A DNA stretch of 64,000 bases from NCBI RefSeq assembly GCF_001653235.2, contig NC_035794.1, forward strand, positions 3,782,001 to 3,846,000, in the 5' to 3' direction. Position 1 is the first letter of the stretch. Each line of letters opens with the position of its first letter. Positions 23,830 through 36,619 of the stretch are shown here, piece after piece. Below the pieces are notes generated by a model. The model was not told the DNA's origin. It did not search any database and saw nothing but the letters and a program-made list of their open reading frames with translations. The stretch is from Pochonia chlamydosporia 170 (lineage: Eukaryota > Ascomycota > Sordariomycetes > Hypocreales > Clavicipitaceae). The position numbers were made by a program, and so were the translations under genes.

Positions 23830-24228
23830 TGTGTCGCTGAGCTTGAATGTATGATGGATTTTGCTGATGATGGAAGTGAAAGAGGTTGTGAGTAGGGCGT
23901 TATGTTTCGTGACCTGCCGGTTATGGATTCTGTGGGGCTTTGGATCAGTGGCGGATGACGATCTTGCTGGGATGTTTTAGGGTTATGGGATCTATGTTAT
24001 TTCAATTTGCGAACTATGAAGTAGGTTTGGCTGTAGAGATCATGGATTCTCGTGCTTTGATTCTCATGTAGGTTCACATTGTGTTGTATACATCTGCATT
24101 TTCACCTTGTTCAGCCGCGAAATCACAATACTATATTTCTTTCTGTTTTCAACAAAAGATAACTTATAAAGAACCACCCAACGATTTTTATCAACTATAA
24201 TCGACAATAGCCTCCATGCGCCCTGAAT

Positions 24229-24512
24229 TTAAGAAGATCGAGACGCTGTAGCGGCTAATCGCTCGGTAACCGGAACCTGACTTGGCCGGTGTTCGCTGAC
24301 ATATCGTGTCAACATGGAGTCGTTGGCAGGCTGATGGTCTTGCGAGTTGGTATTTTGCACTGGTTCTCTGTGTTTTGTACATTATTAGTCGTGATTCCTG
24401 CTCGACGGTTACCATCCTGAGGTTCCACTGACCGGTTGAGAGCTGCCGCAGCAGACCTTTCAGGCGTTACAGTCTGTGAAACGCCGTTATTTTGAGGTTT
24501 TGAGGCACTCAT
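24229..24512 (-). CDS. Small hypothetical protein, 78 aa
   Basis: Two exons (24413-24512, 24229-24365) separated by a 47-nt intron (GTAACC donor, GACTAAT branch, AG acceptor) give 78 aa. The protein is hydrophilic, rich in Ser, Gln, Asn and Pro (MSASKPQNNGVSQTVTPERS; then NDSMLTRYVSEHRPSQVPVT), and probably disordered. An alternative acceptor two bases earlier, or no splicing, gives a different C-terminus ending KTISLPTTPC. I prefer the model whose C-terminal half looks protein-like. Family and role unknown. Presence of a start, a good branch site and consistent phase support it, but it remains a weak gene. Confidence 0.5.
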
Positions 24513-26907
24513 CTTGAGAGACTACAAAGAAACAGGTAGAAGGTTCCTCGTAGTAGAAGAATGACAAGTAGAGAGTCGATCTATGTCAAGAGGTGGAAAG
24601 AACACGGTAGTTAGGCTGGGAGAAGCCCAAACGAAGCGACAGAGAAACATATTGGCTGTATTAATACTACTGTTTACAGAGCAGAGAATCAACAATGCTA
24701 AAAATGACCCGTGTCGTAACACAATAAGTGACACCCCGTTGGATGATGATACCAAGTGTACCTCGTTCTTCTTACATGGCTTGAAATGACTTGGAGCTGT
24801 CCAATAGACTCACGAGGTGTTGTGATTGGAGCCCAACACGCCATATTACCGCTTTAGGTTGTTCCCTCTGCCGCGTTGCAAAAACTTGGGCAGCGGCATC
24901 ACGACACGCATTCCGTGCAGCAGCTGCTGCACGCGGATGCAGGTTGATTTGCTATAGTTTGGGTACCGTATGGACTGTAAGGTCAGTATGGATACGCACT
25001 GAGATTTATAAAGACGAGAGTGCTTTTTATGACCACCATAGCTGTTGGATTGGAGTTTCTGGATACCAACACAGCTCATCTTGGATTGGGCAGCGATTGT
25101 CAACGGTCCGCCTCACTCGGCACAACCCAGGCTCTCAAGACAGCCACCAACCGGCAGGTCGCCCGGATGTGATGAACGCTCGTAACTAACCCTGCTGTTT
25201 CCAATTAACTTTCATCGTAATGGTGTTTTTGTGTCAAGGATGAGAGTGTGTGGGTCGATGGCTGGATGGGAGGATGTGAAGTAGAAACTGATGGTTGGAC
25301 GGTTGGATACCACAAACATCGGGTTGGCTACATCCCGGTAAAGGGGGCCGTTTTACAACGGTCGTCGTTCAAGTAGCCACTCGGCAGAGTATTTTTCTCT
25401 TATGCATCATTTTCGGTTGGAAATCCTAGTGTTCACGATCGTATACCTTTACGAAAACCCGAGACCACTTGGGAGTTCGATAGCATAAGCGTCCATTTTT
25501 GGACGTTCATCAAGAACCGGATGCTTTGCGCAAAATAGAGGCTATGACATCATCCGGCTAGTCATTGTGGCCAACGAAAGGCACTCGCCTTCTCGATACG
25601 ATCATGGCCACTGACTTCCATCTCCATTTCCTTTGGTCGTACGTCAGCCCGCCAGGCTCGTTCCCACTTCCAAGCCGAACAGCATACTGCACTGGTGATA
25701 GTGGCTCGACGTCGACACAAGTTTCAAGTTGCATCCTAAACAACGCTATTGTCACTGATTTGGAAGAGCCGTAGTCCCGAACGCGACGGTCTGCGACGTT
25801 CTAGACTACGTATTAGACAAGGTTACGGACCGGAACACGATCAACGACAACAACATCAGCGAGATGTGGAATATGGTCTCAGACCTAAAAGTCCCTGGGT
25901 GCAATATGTCCACTGCGTCTCGAATCTGAATATCGAAGCACAAAGTTTCAGCAGGTTCCAAGTACCTAGCTTGTTTCACGGCAAACTGCTGCCAATACAT
26001 CTCCAGCACGAGTGACAAACTCTCCAGATATTAAACAAGCTTGATTCAGTGTATCCTCGCCTTGTATGGTAAGCCAGACAAGACAGATTGTCTTGGTTCA
26101 CGAGAGATATCGCCACCCGTAGCGTGCACATTTCGCTGCGTCAACTCCGGTCGTCGATATCTCACCACTGGCTGCATCGTCGACACGGTTCAATACAATA
26201 ACGCGGAACGAATGCGGTGCTCATCATATAACACTCTCATGCTCGCATGGCCCGCTAATTCACGAATCTGGCTGACAGCCAGGCGTAAACATTGAAATCA
26301 TATCGTTAGCATCAACTCAAAGATTACTAGATCGGCCTACAACTTCGACTGGATTTACTCGGTAATGGTGCATCGGGGACAACCTGACGAGCCTTTGTCA
26401 AATTGGAGTTGCTCAATACTGTCATCGTTTTATTTGTATATGGGGTGAATCTGGCATTCTCAACCTGGACCTTGCGCTTCGTGTCGGAGGCCCTTTAATT
26501 TGTATAAGTCATTGTACATTAATCTTGAACCCCTGCAAGCTGTGGCTGATAACGTCGAACTGTCAGAATCCGCAACCCAACCCTACGGATATAATCGTCC
26601 CGAATCTTATTACTCGACGCTTTAATCCGTCATCAACACATTATTCATTCCCGCCAATATTATACAAATATTCCCTCGTAAACCAGGAGTACGCCCTCAG
26701 CATGCGGAGTCAAAGTTGTGCTTCTGCTTTTATGTAGAGTTAGTCTCCTTCCAAATTAGGAAATACGCCGAAGCCGAAGCCGAAGCCGGATTTGTAACCG
26801 ACACTAACTGTCTCCTTTGAAGCCAAAACCATCAGAGAACGCTGAGCTTGACTGTGGTATTCTTTGTATTCGCAGTCAATCGTGCTACAGAGTACAAAAG
26901 ATGAATC
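24513..26907. other. Long gene-free stretch
   Basis: About 2.4 kb with no supported gene on either strand. Open frames are short, mutually overlapping and lack family resemblance or splice-supported extension. I see no tandem repeat, transposon terminus or transposase motif. The last 200 bp contain a (GCCGAA)n-like run (26770-26790) just ahead of the next regulator gene. Confidence 0.5.
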
Positions 26908-29068
26908 ATGTCTGCGGATATCCACATGTCACCCGTCACCGGCGCGCCGAGGAGAAAGAATGGGAGACAGCAAGCGTGTGAACCATGTCGACGCAGAAAG
27001 GTCGCCTGTGACCACAGAATGCCCGTCTGCTCGAGATGCAGACGCGGTCGAATTCCCGAAAGATGCGTCTACGTTACGTCAGAGCGTCAAGCGCTAACTC
27101 CCTTGTCGCCGAGCCCGAGTTGCTGCAAGTCACCGGCTGTGGCCAAGACCCCAGACCTAACAGTTGACAGTACAGTCAATGCACCTCGCCCGGATGGAAG
27201 CACAGGTTTCTTGGGGGCGACGAGTTTCCCGGCCTTCTATCAAGGATCTCAGAGCACGCCGTTGGGACCAGAGTCTCAGACATCCTTACAGCAACCATCT
27301 GACGATGTCTACTCGAGAGCCGAATGTACGCCGAGGGCTCTGCTTGACCTGGCCGTTCGGACTCTACAGAGTATTCCAGATCAGACGTCAGCAGAGGCGT
27401 TGATAGAAGTCGACTCTAGTGCGCACGATGGATGGTGTCGACTTGTTGGAGAGAGGTTGCATGCGTCCCTGTGGTCTGTGTTTGGAAACTATCTCAATGG
27501 TGAAAGGAACGACGCCTCCATGATGCATCTTGCAACAAAGATTAATGAGAATACGACCAAAGCATTCAAAGAGCATGAAGCTGACCCTGATGAATGGATC
27601 AAGTCATTTTCAGGACCGGCCCTGCGCTGGGAGGCCTTGGGCCATTTGTTTGTTTACTGGTCATACGGGGCGAGGGGGATACAGGAAGTTTGCATTTCAA
27701 GCAGGTGCAAGGATATACAGGCCAGCGGTGCGCTCGAATTAATGAAGAGGTATAAGATTTGCGCATCGTGGTGTATGGAGTTGAGTCGGGTTGCTAGAAC
27801 TAGCAATACGTTGCTGGTATATCTCGCATTCAAGCATTGTCAGCTGGAGTCGCATTTTTCCGGGGAAACCAGTAAGTGATTTGCCTATCAAACAAGAAGC
27901 CTGAAGCTTAAGGTTAAACATCATTGTACAGGCGTAGAGTACTGGAAGACACATGGCGAGATTATTTCATTGGCAACGTATATGGGGCTCCATGCCTCGC
28001 CTGACACATCCCCCAACAACTGTTCCGTATCGGTGCAGATGCATCGCAGGTTGTTTGCTGCAATATTTAGTCATGACAAGACAGCTGCAACATTTACTGG
28101 GAGACCACCCTTTCTCAGCCGCCGATTTGTATCAACACCACTCCCACTCGACATTGGAGACGAGGAGCTGCTTTGTAACTGGAAGAGGGAAGATTCGCAG
28201 CATCTCCCGCCAGATATAAATGGATGGAACACAAATGGCAAAATTCACGGCGTAACTTTCCCAAGGTCGAGAGCCGCGCTGGCATTTATTAGGGACGAGA
28301 TCTTGGAATTTGCATTGCAAGGCCAACAGTACTGCGTGGACAACGTAAAGACTTTGACGTGAGGTTCAATCTCTACGCTAAACCTGATCGGCTGCTAACA
28401 TTTCTTACAGAAACCTGAGAGAACGAGCGAAGAATGTCATGGCCGGTATTCCACCAGCGATGATCCATAGACCCGAAGACATGACATGTAAAACAGGCAT
28501 TAATAAGCGAGACATTGTCAATAAGCTGCGGCTCCGGCTCGATCATCTTCAGAATATCTTCCTGATCGAGCGACTATTAAGCAAAGAAGGTGACCAGGAT
28601 TGTGGTTGCGATCTATTCGACACGAGTCTCGAAATGATTTCCCTAGCTCTTATTCTCTGGACGCACCAAAAGCGCGTCGACTATCCCGAAACATGCCTCG
28701 ACTGGCTCGTCATGTCCTACGCAGCACCAGCAGGTGGTGTGTTATGTGTCCAGCTGTTGAAATGCGGCACAACAACGGCAAAAAAGGCCGTTATTATCGA
28801 GAAATTAAGTATGCTTGTCAGCTTTCTTGACTGGGTTGCGCCGACGGCTCCAAACTATGCTATTGGGAAGGGCGTTCAACAAGCTGTGCGGCGGACTATT
28901 GAGCAATCGTTGGAAAGGCCGGCTCAAGGAACAGCTGAGGATGTGCAAAATATAGGTTCGTACTGGGCAGCGGAGGCGATGGAAGATTTTGATGGTATTT
29001 TTAATTTCGACTTGTTGGATACCTTTGACTGGTTGAGGCCTGAGGTCATGAGTGGTAATGTAATATAG
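26908..29068 (+). CDS. Zn2Cys6 transcription factor with fungal TF domain
   Basis: Three exons (26908-27871, 27932-28358, 28411-29068) give 682 aa in phase. The zinc cluster is at residues 24-53 (CEPCRRRKVACDHRMPVCSRC, last Cys before VYVTSERQ), with a slightly longer final loop. A Pro/Ser-rich linker follows. The middle part matches the fungal-specific TF domain: RWEALGHLFVYWSYGARG, VEYWKTHGEIISLATYMGLH and RRLFAAIFSHDKTAATFTGRPPFLSRRF, the last being the typical GRPP segment. It should act in the nucleus, controlling nearby or dispersed genes. The next gene downstream on the same strand is an MFS pump that is now a pseudogene, a natural former target. The start is the first ATG, 16-17 codons before the basic zinc-cluster region. 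Confidence 0.9.
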
Positions 29069-29886
29069 GCGATGAATGGATGACAGTTGCGTTACTAGGT
29101 ATGGGGGAGACATATCCGACATGTTTGCAGCGTTTGGCAAGCACGCAATGCTTTCAATGCGGGATACGGTACCTGTTTTCTGTATCAGATTCATCTACGG
29201 AGTTTCAATCCCTTTTCTGGGTTGACTGAGGAGAGGCGACACGACAAAAAGAAACAACTCCTACTGGGCAACAGTGACCCTTCTGGTCTCTATGAACTAT
29301 TCTGGGGTTGCAATACTCTGCAGTTGACAGCAAAAACGTAAATGTGTGTTCAAGAGTCTTACAAATCGCATGTGCCACTTCCCGTTTCCCTCACAGTCTC
29401 AACTTTCGCAACGTCATACACAAGTTGGAGTCCCAGACAGAATTTGTTTAATAATGAGCCTGGTTATAACATGCATGAAACATCTGTTCCATCAGAGTCT
29501 TGTTATGTCCTGAAGCTTGCATCCACCGGCCCGGCAACAGCGGAACGTTCGTCTGGCACGTTGCCAACTCAGCTAATGCAAGCCACTATAATGTCTAACC
29601 TCACCTGGCAGTTTGGTGTCAACACAAATTTCCTCTTTAGTACTTGTGGCGCTCTCTTTCAACAAGCCAGACTTGTATCGTAATCAAAGAGCTTCTAGTG
29701 CCAAATTGCCGCCTCTTATGCCGCCAGCCATTGTATGCGATTATTCCCGTGTTGATTAGGTGATAGCATAGACAATGTCAGAGGATGTATAACGTTCTAT
29801 GTGCAGTTTCTTCAATTCTATATTTGTCATGCTTCCGTTCTTTCCATACAATCCATGCTGGCCAAACCTGAAGAATGAAACATCGG
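29069..29886. other. Intergenic region between regulator and MFS pseudogene
   Basis: About 0.8 kb with no supported gene; it probably held the promoter of the MFS gene downstream. Confidence 0.5.
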
Positions 29887-29894
29887 TATATAAG
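29887..29894 (+). promoter_or_regulatory. TATA box of the MFS pseudogene
   Basis: TATATAAG lies 80-87 bp before the ATG at 29974 and looks intact although the gene is not. Confidence 0.5.
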
Positions 29895-29973
29895 AGCAGG
29901 TCCTGAGCTTTTGCCTCAGGTATCATTAGAATAAAGACCAGCAACACCATAGCTATAGAGGCTAACTTCTACA

Positions 29974-32016
29974 ATGGCTACGACGTTGCATAACACAGCA
30001 GCCACCTCTACTCAACCCCAACAGTTGGTCACTACAAGTTCCCTTCACGAATCAATTCCACCCGCTTCGTCAGAAGACCAAGACCTCGCTACTGCAGAAG
30101 CAGGCTCAACTCGCCGATTGGAAACCACAGGAACAGAATTACACTGGATAAGGTCACATCAAAGCCAGCACGACCAAACCGTCGGTGTAACACCCAAATC
30201 TAAGCTAGATGAAACGTCACTGCTGCCTATGGGAGCTAGAAGACCCTATCCCCTAGATCTTCCAGCACAGGATGATTACATTGTTGAGTTTGACGGACCT
30301 AGCGATCCCACGCATCCACAAAACTGGTCGCTGAAACTCAGGTTTGTCCCGTGAAGTCTGAATCAGTTAGAATTCTAACCCGAAGAGTAGGTGGAGTATA
30401 ACCGGTATCCTATTAGTCACTACTTTCATTACTACCTTTGCTAGTGGCGTTTACGCACCCGCCATATCGACAATTGCAGCAGACTACCACGTCGATTTAG
30501 AGGTTGCGACTCTCGGTGTCACGTTATATGTGCTTGGATTCGCAGCTGGGTATGTTTTCAATTCACTATGGGGAAAGATCTACAATATGTCTATCTAACA
30601 ATAGACCGTATGGCTAATGCCTATGAAGACCGGTAATTTGGGGTCTATTGTCCGAATTCAAGGGCCGTCGCTTACCACTTGTTGTCGCCGCGTTTTTAAC
30701 CGCAATTTTCCACTTCGCCGTCGCTGTTTCAAAAGACCTTTAAAGCATCTTGATCAATTGATTCTTCGCCGGCTTCTTTGGAACCAGTCATCTGACAGTA
30801 GGTGGTGCGGTTTTTGTAGATCTGTTTGACAATAAGACGCGTGGCATGGCTGTAGGTTATTAGCTTGCTGTAGATTATCAACAATATCTGCTAACATGCG
30901 CAAAGGTCACTGTGTTCACGCTCTCCGTCTTCATTGGGCCGATGGTTGCCCCCTTCATCGGAGGGTTCATTTTGTCGAGCCATTTGGGTTGGAGATGGAC
31001 GCAGTACTTGTCCGGAATATTGGCCTCGGCGGCTGCTGTGTTGAATTTCCTGTTTGTTCGAGAGTCATATCCGCCCATCATACTAAGCCAGAAAGCGGCA
31101 GAGCTACGCCGCCGAACAAAGAATTGGGCCATTCATGCTAAGCAGGAAGAAGTTGAGGTGGATTTTAAAGAGCTACTGGAGCGAAACTTTACACGCCCAC
31201 TTCATATGCTGGCTGTTGAGCCTATCGTTCTTCTTATAAGGTTTGCCAGGCACCTACGATATCCCACACACAGGTTGATGAGTATTGCTAACATGCTCTG
31301 TTTGTGCAGTCTCTACTCTTCATTCATTTATGGGCTGCTCTATCTCTTTCTGACAGCTTATCCTGTCATATTTCAAGGAGTATACGGCATGAAGCCAGGA
31401 GTCAGTGGGCTTCCAGAACTAGGCGTCGTCATAGGCTGTTTGTGTACTGGCGTCGTCATGATTCTCCGTCTGCCCGTATATCGGAGAAAACTGGAGAGAA
31501 ACGAAAATATACCCATACCCGAATGGCGCTTACCAGAGGCCATGTTCGGGGGTATCATCTTCGCCGGCGGTATGTTCTGGCTCGGATGGGCTGGATACCG
31601 TAGCCAAGTCCACTGGATTGTACCAACCATTGGAGGCGCCGTAGCAGGATTTGGTATTTCCATGGTGTTTCTGCAGGCATTCAATTACCTAATTGATTCC
31701 TACCTGATGGTTTGTGATCGTCATCCCATTAGAGAGACACGTCGCTAACCAGACAATGCAGCTTGCGGCATCAGCTCTCGCAGCCAACACCTTCTTGCGA
31801 TCACTGTTTGGGGGAATTTCCCCGCTATTCGCCTCGTACATGTTTAAAGGAATGGGAATTAATTGGGCACTGACTTTGTTGGGATGCGTTGCCTCGCTCT
31901 TTTCTCTGGTGCCATTTGTGTTCTACTTTAAAGGTCCGAGGATCAGACAAATAAGTAGATACACACCAAAGATCAACATTAATGTGCCAGCTTCGACACC
32001 AGAAGAGAAGGTATAG
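29974..32016 (+). pseudogene. MFS polyamine/drug transporter (TPO1-like, DHA1), two in-frame stops
   Basis: The family frame can be followed through six exons joined by normal introns: a cytosolic N-terminus (DPTHPQNWSLKLR), TM1 (WSITGILLVTTFITTFASGVYAPAIS, in two pieces), PVIWGLLSEFKGRRLPLVV (loop 2-3 motif), then TVGGAVFVDLFDNKTRGMAV, SVFIGPMVAPFIGGF and the remaining helices to TPKININVPAS at 32016. Between TM3 and TM4 the same frame holds TAA at 30741-30743 and TGA at 30759-30761, in a segment otherwise matching the family (AVAVSKDL, stop, SILIN, stop, FFAGFFGTSHLTVGG). No GT-AG pair removes them. Family members usually have Gln and Arg codons there, so each stop is one C-to-T change away. 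Everything else is conserved, so the loss seems recent. The family exports polyamines or drugs at the plasma membrane. Confidence 0.8.
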
Positions 32017-33155
32017 CATTATATAACCGCAGAAATGGAGTTGATTTTGGTCGGTGCGACGTGGAAATTGCACCGCAGTAGGTGCTGGTTAAGGATTGTC
32101 TGGGAGCAGCATACCGTTTACTGGTTCAATCCAACCTGGCCGGGTTGAAGGCCTTCACAGTTTAATAGATTCATGTTTTGCATAAAATCTTCAATTAAAA
32201 GCGTGAGTTCAAATCGCCTGTGCTCATGTAAAGTTGGTTCGTCGCGTTGGTGTGGTGATTTGGCGGCTCTGGTTGATCATTGGAAGGAGGTTCAATGTTG
32301 ATTAACCATGGTCATTGAGTTTGACAAAAGACTTCTGGTAGCTGAAAGATCAATTGAAAGTCAAGTACCAGTTGCTTCAGCTTCGGTGTCCAAATCCAGT
32401 TGCCACCGCCTCTCAAATTGACACCTTCCCGGGTCTGTGGGTTAGTCTTGGCATCAGGCCATCCGCGATTTGCGACACATCGACCATGGACCTTCAAGAG
32501 ATGACATCCTGACATGGAGGCAATTGGAACATTTGAAGTCCGTCAGCTTTCAGTGTGCACAACAACCGGCATATTGCCTGTGCGCCCTGTCTGCAAAAAC
32601 ATGGCACACATGCAGTGCCCACTCTTCCTGTCAAGGAGGTCACATGACCATCCTTCACAAGTTGACGTTCACAGCTTCCATGGGTGCACAGTTTCACAGG
32701 TCTCAGGGCTATGATATATATATCTGAGATTGCCCCTCCGTTGAGTTGGCTGGCTCTTTCCTTCGTAACCATCAAATACATCCAACTCAGGAACCACCAG
32801 ACACGTTACCAGACATCTCACACGCAGCTCAGGCAACGACGTTTCTCAAATCTCCACACTCAAAACCAACACAGCAAGATTTTCCCCAGTGCTCAGGACA
32901 TCCTGAGACGCAATCGTAATCTGCATTGACATGTTGCTACTCGAGCACCACGGCTTGGTTGCATGACATTGCTCCTCACTTTCCTCTCTCCACACTCCCA
33001 CGTGCAGCCCCACTATGCCACCAATTGAGGTATAGTCCCACTTTACTGGATCAAAATCACCGTGCCACTGCCCTACTGTTATCATTTAAACAAAAAGCAT
33101 GAAATGGCCCCCAAAAAATATCAAATAGGCCAAAAAAAAAAAGAATCTTTTTGCT
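32017..33155. other. No supported gene
   Basis: About 1.1 kb downstream of the MFS pseudogene. Nothing recognisable except the A-tract at 33131-33142, which is the terminator of the tRNA gene on the opposite strand. Confidence 0.5.
33131..33142 (-). terminator. Pol III terminator of tRNA-Arg
   Basis: On the minus strand a run of more than nine T follows the tRNA 3' end by about 14 bases, the normal RNA polymerase III stop signal. Confidence 0.8.
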
Positions 33156-33233
33156 CGATGTACCAGGGACTCGAACCCTGAACCTTAGTCTTGCTTATAG
33201 GAGGACTACGCGCTACCATTGCGCCAGCACACC
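33156..33233 (-). tRNA. tRNA-Arg (anticodon CCT) with a 6-nt intron
   Basis: The cloverleaf folds fully. The acceptor stem GGTGTGC pairs with GTACATC (two G-U). The D arm is GCGC-AATGGTA-GCGC, and the anticodon stem TAGTC pairs with GACTA. The T arm is CAGGG-TTCGAGT-CCCTG, and the discriminator is G. The A box TGGCGCAATGG and the B box GGTTCGAGTCC are canonical. Thirteen bases lie between the anticodon stem halves. With the standard position 37/38, the intron is about 6 nt (TAAGCA) and the anticodon is CCT, reading AGG. CCA is not encoded, as is normal for eukaryotes. Confidence 0.92.
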
Positions 33234-34036
33234 AACAAGCAACAATTTTTTGGATGTTATTATGTCCTATATAGTCTTCCACAAAATCCGCACCGCCAAA
33301 AATTTCGACCACCTATTGACCTGAGACACTGCGATTCGGCAACCACAATACACCTATCTGCATTCACAGAGTAGAGCACACATTGAACATGCATCCACCC
33401 GATGCACATATTTCTTTTAATTTTGCATTGATCTGGGAGCCGTATGGTCGAGAAGCAAGTTTCTGGCCATGTTTCAAGGCGATAAGTCCGTCGAGGTGCG
33501 AGAACGAGGTCTGCGGGGCGCGACCCGACTTCACTGACCCAGGGCTACGACGTTAAGTCTTACATTTGATAGATAGTGACATATTCTGTCTAGGAATTGT
33601 CGAGGCGCTCACGGAGTTGACTCCTGTATGATGTCGAGTGCGAGCCCTGGGTAGAAATGAACATCAAGAGGCTTGTCAGTCGTGCAGTAGGGCTGTCTTA
33701 CTATGACTCGTTCCCCAGAGTCTAGAAGAAGTTGGGCGACTTGTCACAAGACCTAAACTGGCATCGTAGAGTAGACTGACGAGATTTGCAAACGTCTACA
33801 ACCCGCATTGACATCTGTGTGTGACCCTGGCTTATATATTATTGAAGCCAGCCCAATCCATTTTCAGCTCCGGGGTTTTTGTTAGCCCTTTTCGCCAAGT
33901 ATTTCTTACATTTCACTGCACACCTAATATCGATTTACGTGTGATAGGATAAACGAGTTTCTTTTTCTTTGGAAATCTTGGCCATGAAGGGCTCCCACCA
34001 GCAACCTTAGAACGCCAATGCGGTCCAAACCTCTCC
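33234..34036. other. No supported gene
   Basis: About 0.8 kb between the tRNA and the seven-TM gene; nothing recognised. Confidence 0.5.
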
Positions 34037-35244
34037 ATGTTAGACAGCACAAGAGGAACTCTGGTGCCACCATGGTACAGGGCTGCGTCGCCGGATGCCC
34101 AAGAAATGAGACTGGTGAACATTACGCTGGGCGTAACGCTTGGGATATGGCTCTGGGGCGCGGACAAGGCTTTCACTCAGACTCGGGCTAGTTGGAAGAA
34201 GCATCGCCGCGTAAACGCCTACATGGTTCTAATCTGGTCAGAATTAGCTGCCTGTCTTGTATTTAGCCTCATTGCTTGGTGCTTCCTAAATGCCTATTAC
34301 GGGCCAAGGTTTGTCTCATTGTCTTCCATCTCGCCATACGATGCAAACACTAAACTACGGCTTAGTTTCGAACTCTTCTTTGCAATTGGTAAGTCGACTT
34401 CTATTCATGCAACCCAGCTTGAAATTTTACGCGACGACTAACATCAACACTTACAAACAGTCGGTGTATGGTGCATACAGGTATGATTAATGTGTTGATA
34501 GATCCAGGTCGCGGATCTGTCTCGTCAGGTATCAAGTGGGACATTGATCTAATGGCGTCCATCTAGGTCCAATGCCTCATGCAGATCATAGTTAACCGCA
34601 TACGAATTTTAATGGACGTCCAAGCCCACGGAACGCGACTCAAGTGGGCTGTTTTTGGTACACTTCTTGTCGTCAATCTAAGTGTTTTCTGTTTATGGAT
34701 TCCCGCCAAGTTGCAGATCAGCAAAAGTGTCATACAAGCCAACGAAATTTGGGATCGAATTGGCAAAGTCATTTTTCTTTTCGTTGACCTTGGACTTAAC
34801 ATAGCCTTTGTTTACCTCGTCAAGGCGAGGCTCACGGCCCGCGGCCTGACCAAGTACAACGCCTTGTTTAAATTTAACGTCGCAATGATTTTCATCTCCA
34901 TATCACTTGATGTAAGTCAATCTAGCCTAGTAAGAGCAACGGTGGAGAGGTAGTCTAATTTGCTATAGATCATCAATATTGGCTTAATGTCACTCAATTC
35001 TCCATATGCGTAGGCGCCCTACATTCCGTTGGTATAGACCATTGCTGATTTGCCTAGATATTTTCAGTTTCAATCACTGGCCTACGTTATCAAATTAATC
35101 ATTGAGTTGACAATGGCTGATCTCATCATCCGTGTGGCAAGATCTTCCAACGAGACTGGACCATACGCGTTGCCAGGCTACAACGGCCCGACCTTTGCAT
35201 TGTCATCTTACTCATCATGCGCATGCCAAAGGGAACGATGCTAG
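34037..35244 (+). CDS. Fungal seven-TM integral membrane protein
   Basis: Six exons (34037-34308, 34366-34388, 34461-34480, 34567-34911, 34969-35009, 35058-35244) give 295 aa, all in phase; exons 2 and 3 are only 23 and 20 nt. Seven hydrophobic segments are visible, among them NITLGVTLGIWLWGADKAF, MVLIWSELAACLVFSLIAW, KWAVFGTLLVVNLSVFCLWI and GKVIFLFVDLGLNIAFVYLV. The signature QVQCLMQIIVNRI after TM3, followed by the WIPAKLQIS motif, marks a family I remember as common and unnamed in filamentous fungi. Members end in Ser/Tyr-rich cytosolic tails; this one ends shortly after GPTFALSSYSS. It may be a receptor-like protein, but no ligand is known. Plasma or organelle membrane is expected. Confidence 0.82.
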
Positions 35245-36619
35245 AAATCATAACAGAGAGTTGCAGCAAATCTGTGTAACTTTCAGTGAATCATTTGTAG
35301 CTATCTATCAATAAGCTTACATAATCGTACATAACTATAAAGACGTCCAGGTACGGAGTAAAGTAACTCTACTGTATCCAAGGGATCACTGAGTGGCCTT
35401 TTGATGAGTAATATGCCAACGGGACTCAGTGTTGATGCTAACCAAGATTCAACTTGATTATTCTCTGTGAACGCCAGCTGAAGTTTGTGAATGGCAGCAA
35501 CTCGTAATTACTCATGCCGTTTTCACGGCAGGCGACGACTTGATGTGCCTCGGCACTAAAGCTTCGTTTTTCATGTCTTCATCACTCTTGTTAAATCGCC
35601 TCCTAGGTCTCGATTCTACTCTTATTTTAGCAGTATTATATGCCCTCCGAGATTGGGGCGCCGTTCGAGTATCCTATTATGAGCCATATAGCTTGCATAG
35701 TTACTGCTTGTTTCCTGCCCGTCTGCTTTGGCAATGTCCTCCTGCCACTACTAGGCTATATTGCAGCCATATCTCCCACCTTTAGGAAATAGCCCACTGC
35801 CCCGAGACAGAAAAACTCAAGACATAAGTAAATGCTGCCCCTTTCCCATCCAAAATTTGTCAACGAGTACAATTCAGGCTGTTTATCGGCATCAGTGGAG
35901 AGTTCTCAGGTTCCATTGTTTAAGCTTAAACTTGCTTTGTTAATATTCGAATGGTGTCGTCTTCAACCACAGGTGCTCAAAATTTGTTCCCATCCGGGCA
36001 GTATATCCCTAAGTCTCAGGTCCCATGACGATTGCAAAAAACTATCTATTTTGAATTTGGTCGTCGGATACAGGGTTCGGCGGCGAGGGCCGTTACAACT
36101 TCACTGGTATGCCTAAGAATTCAAAAATGCTCCCGTACGTGGATGTACTCGGATGGTCACAGATGTGCTTAGGAGTTGCGCCGTGGCACTGCATTCAGAA
36201 TACCGAGAATTTGGGGCAAGGTCCGCAGCGAGTGGGAATGTCGTGCTTCTTTTCTCCAGATTTGGTAAGAAATTAAAATAATTTGACGCCCTGTTAGTGT
36301 AATTCAATAGAAGAGCATAAAAACATGAATATTATAATGAAAATAAAAGTCTTTTTTGTCACTGCGTTGGCTGCATCATCATATTCAGCGCAGGTGACAT
36401 ACAAGCTGGCAGAGCTCACCCAACATCGTCCCAGTATTACACACAACTATACAACAGTTTTATGTAATTCAAAGAATGTTTAATGGCAAACATAGAAGCA
36501 TTGAAATCATTCCCCTCAATAAGTTATCAATTTAAGTAGTGACTATGCATGGACAATCTGGGCTGTGCTGCTCAACGGCAAAGTAAAAATTGAAACATAG
36601 ATGATAGGAGGTTGAAGCC
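35245..36619. other. No supported gene
   Basis: About 1.4 kb of AT-rich sequence between convergent genes; open frames are short and unconvincing. Confidence 0.5.

Noticed and set aside
30617..30829. Separate short plus-strand gene inside the MFS locus
   Set aside because: It is another frame of the transporter exon; the family match lies in the frame that contains the stops.
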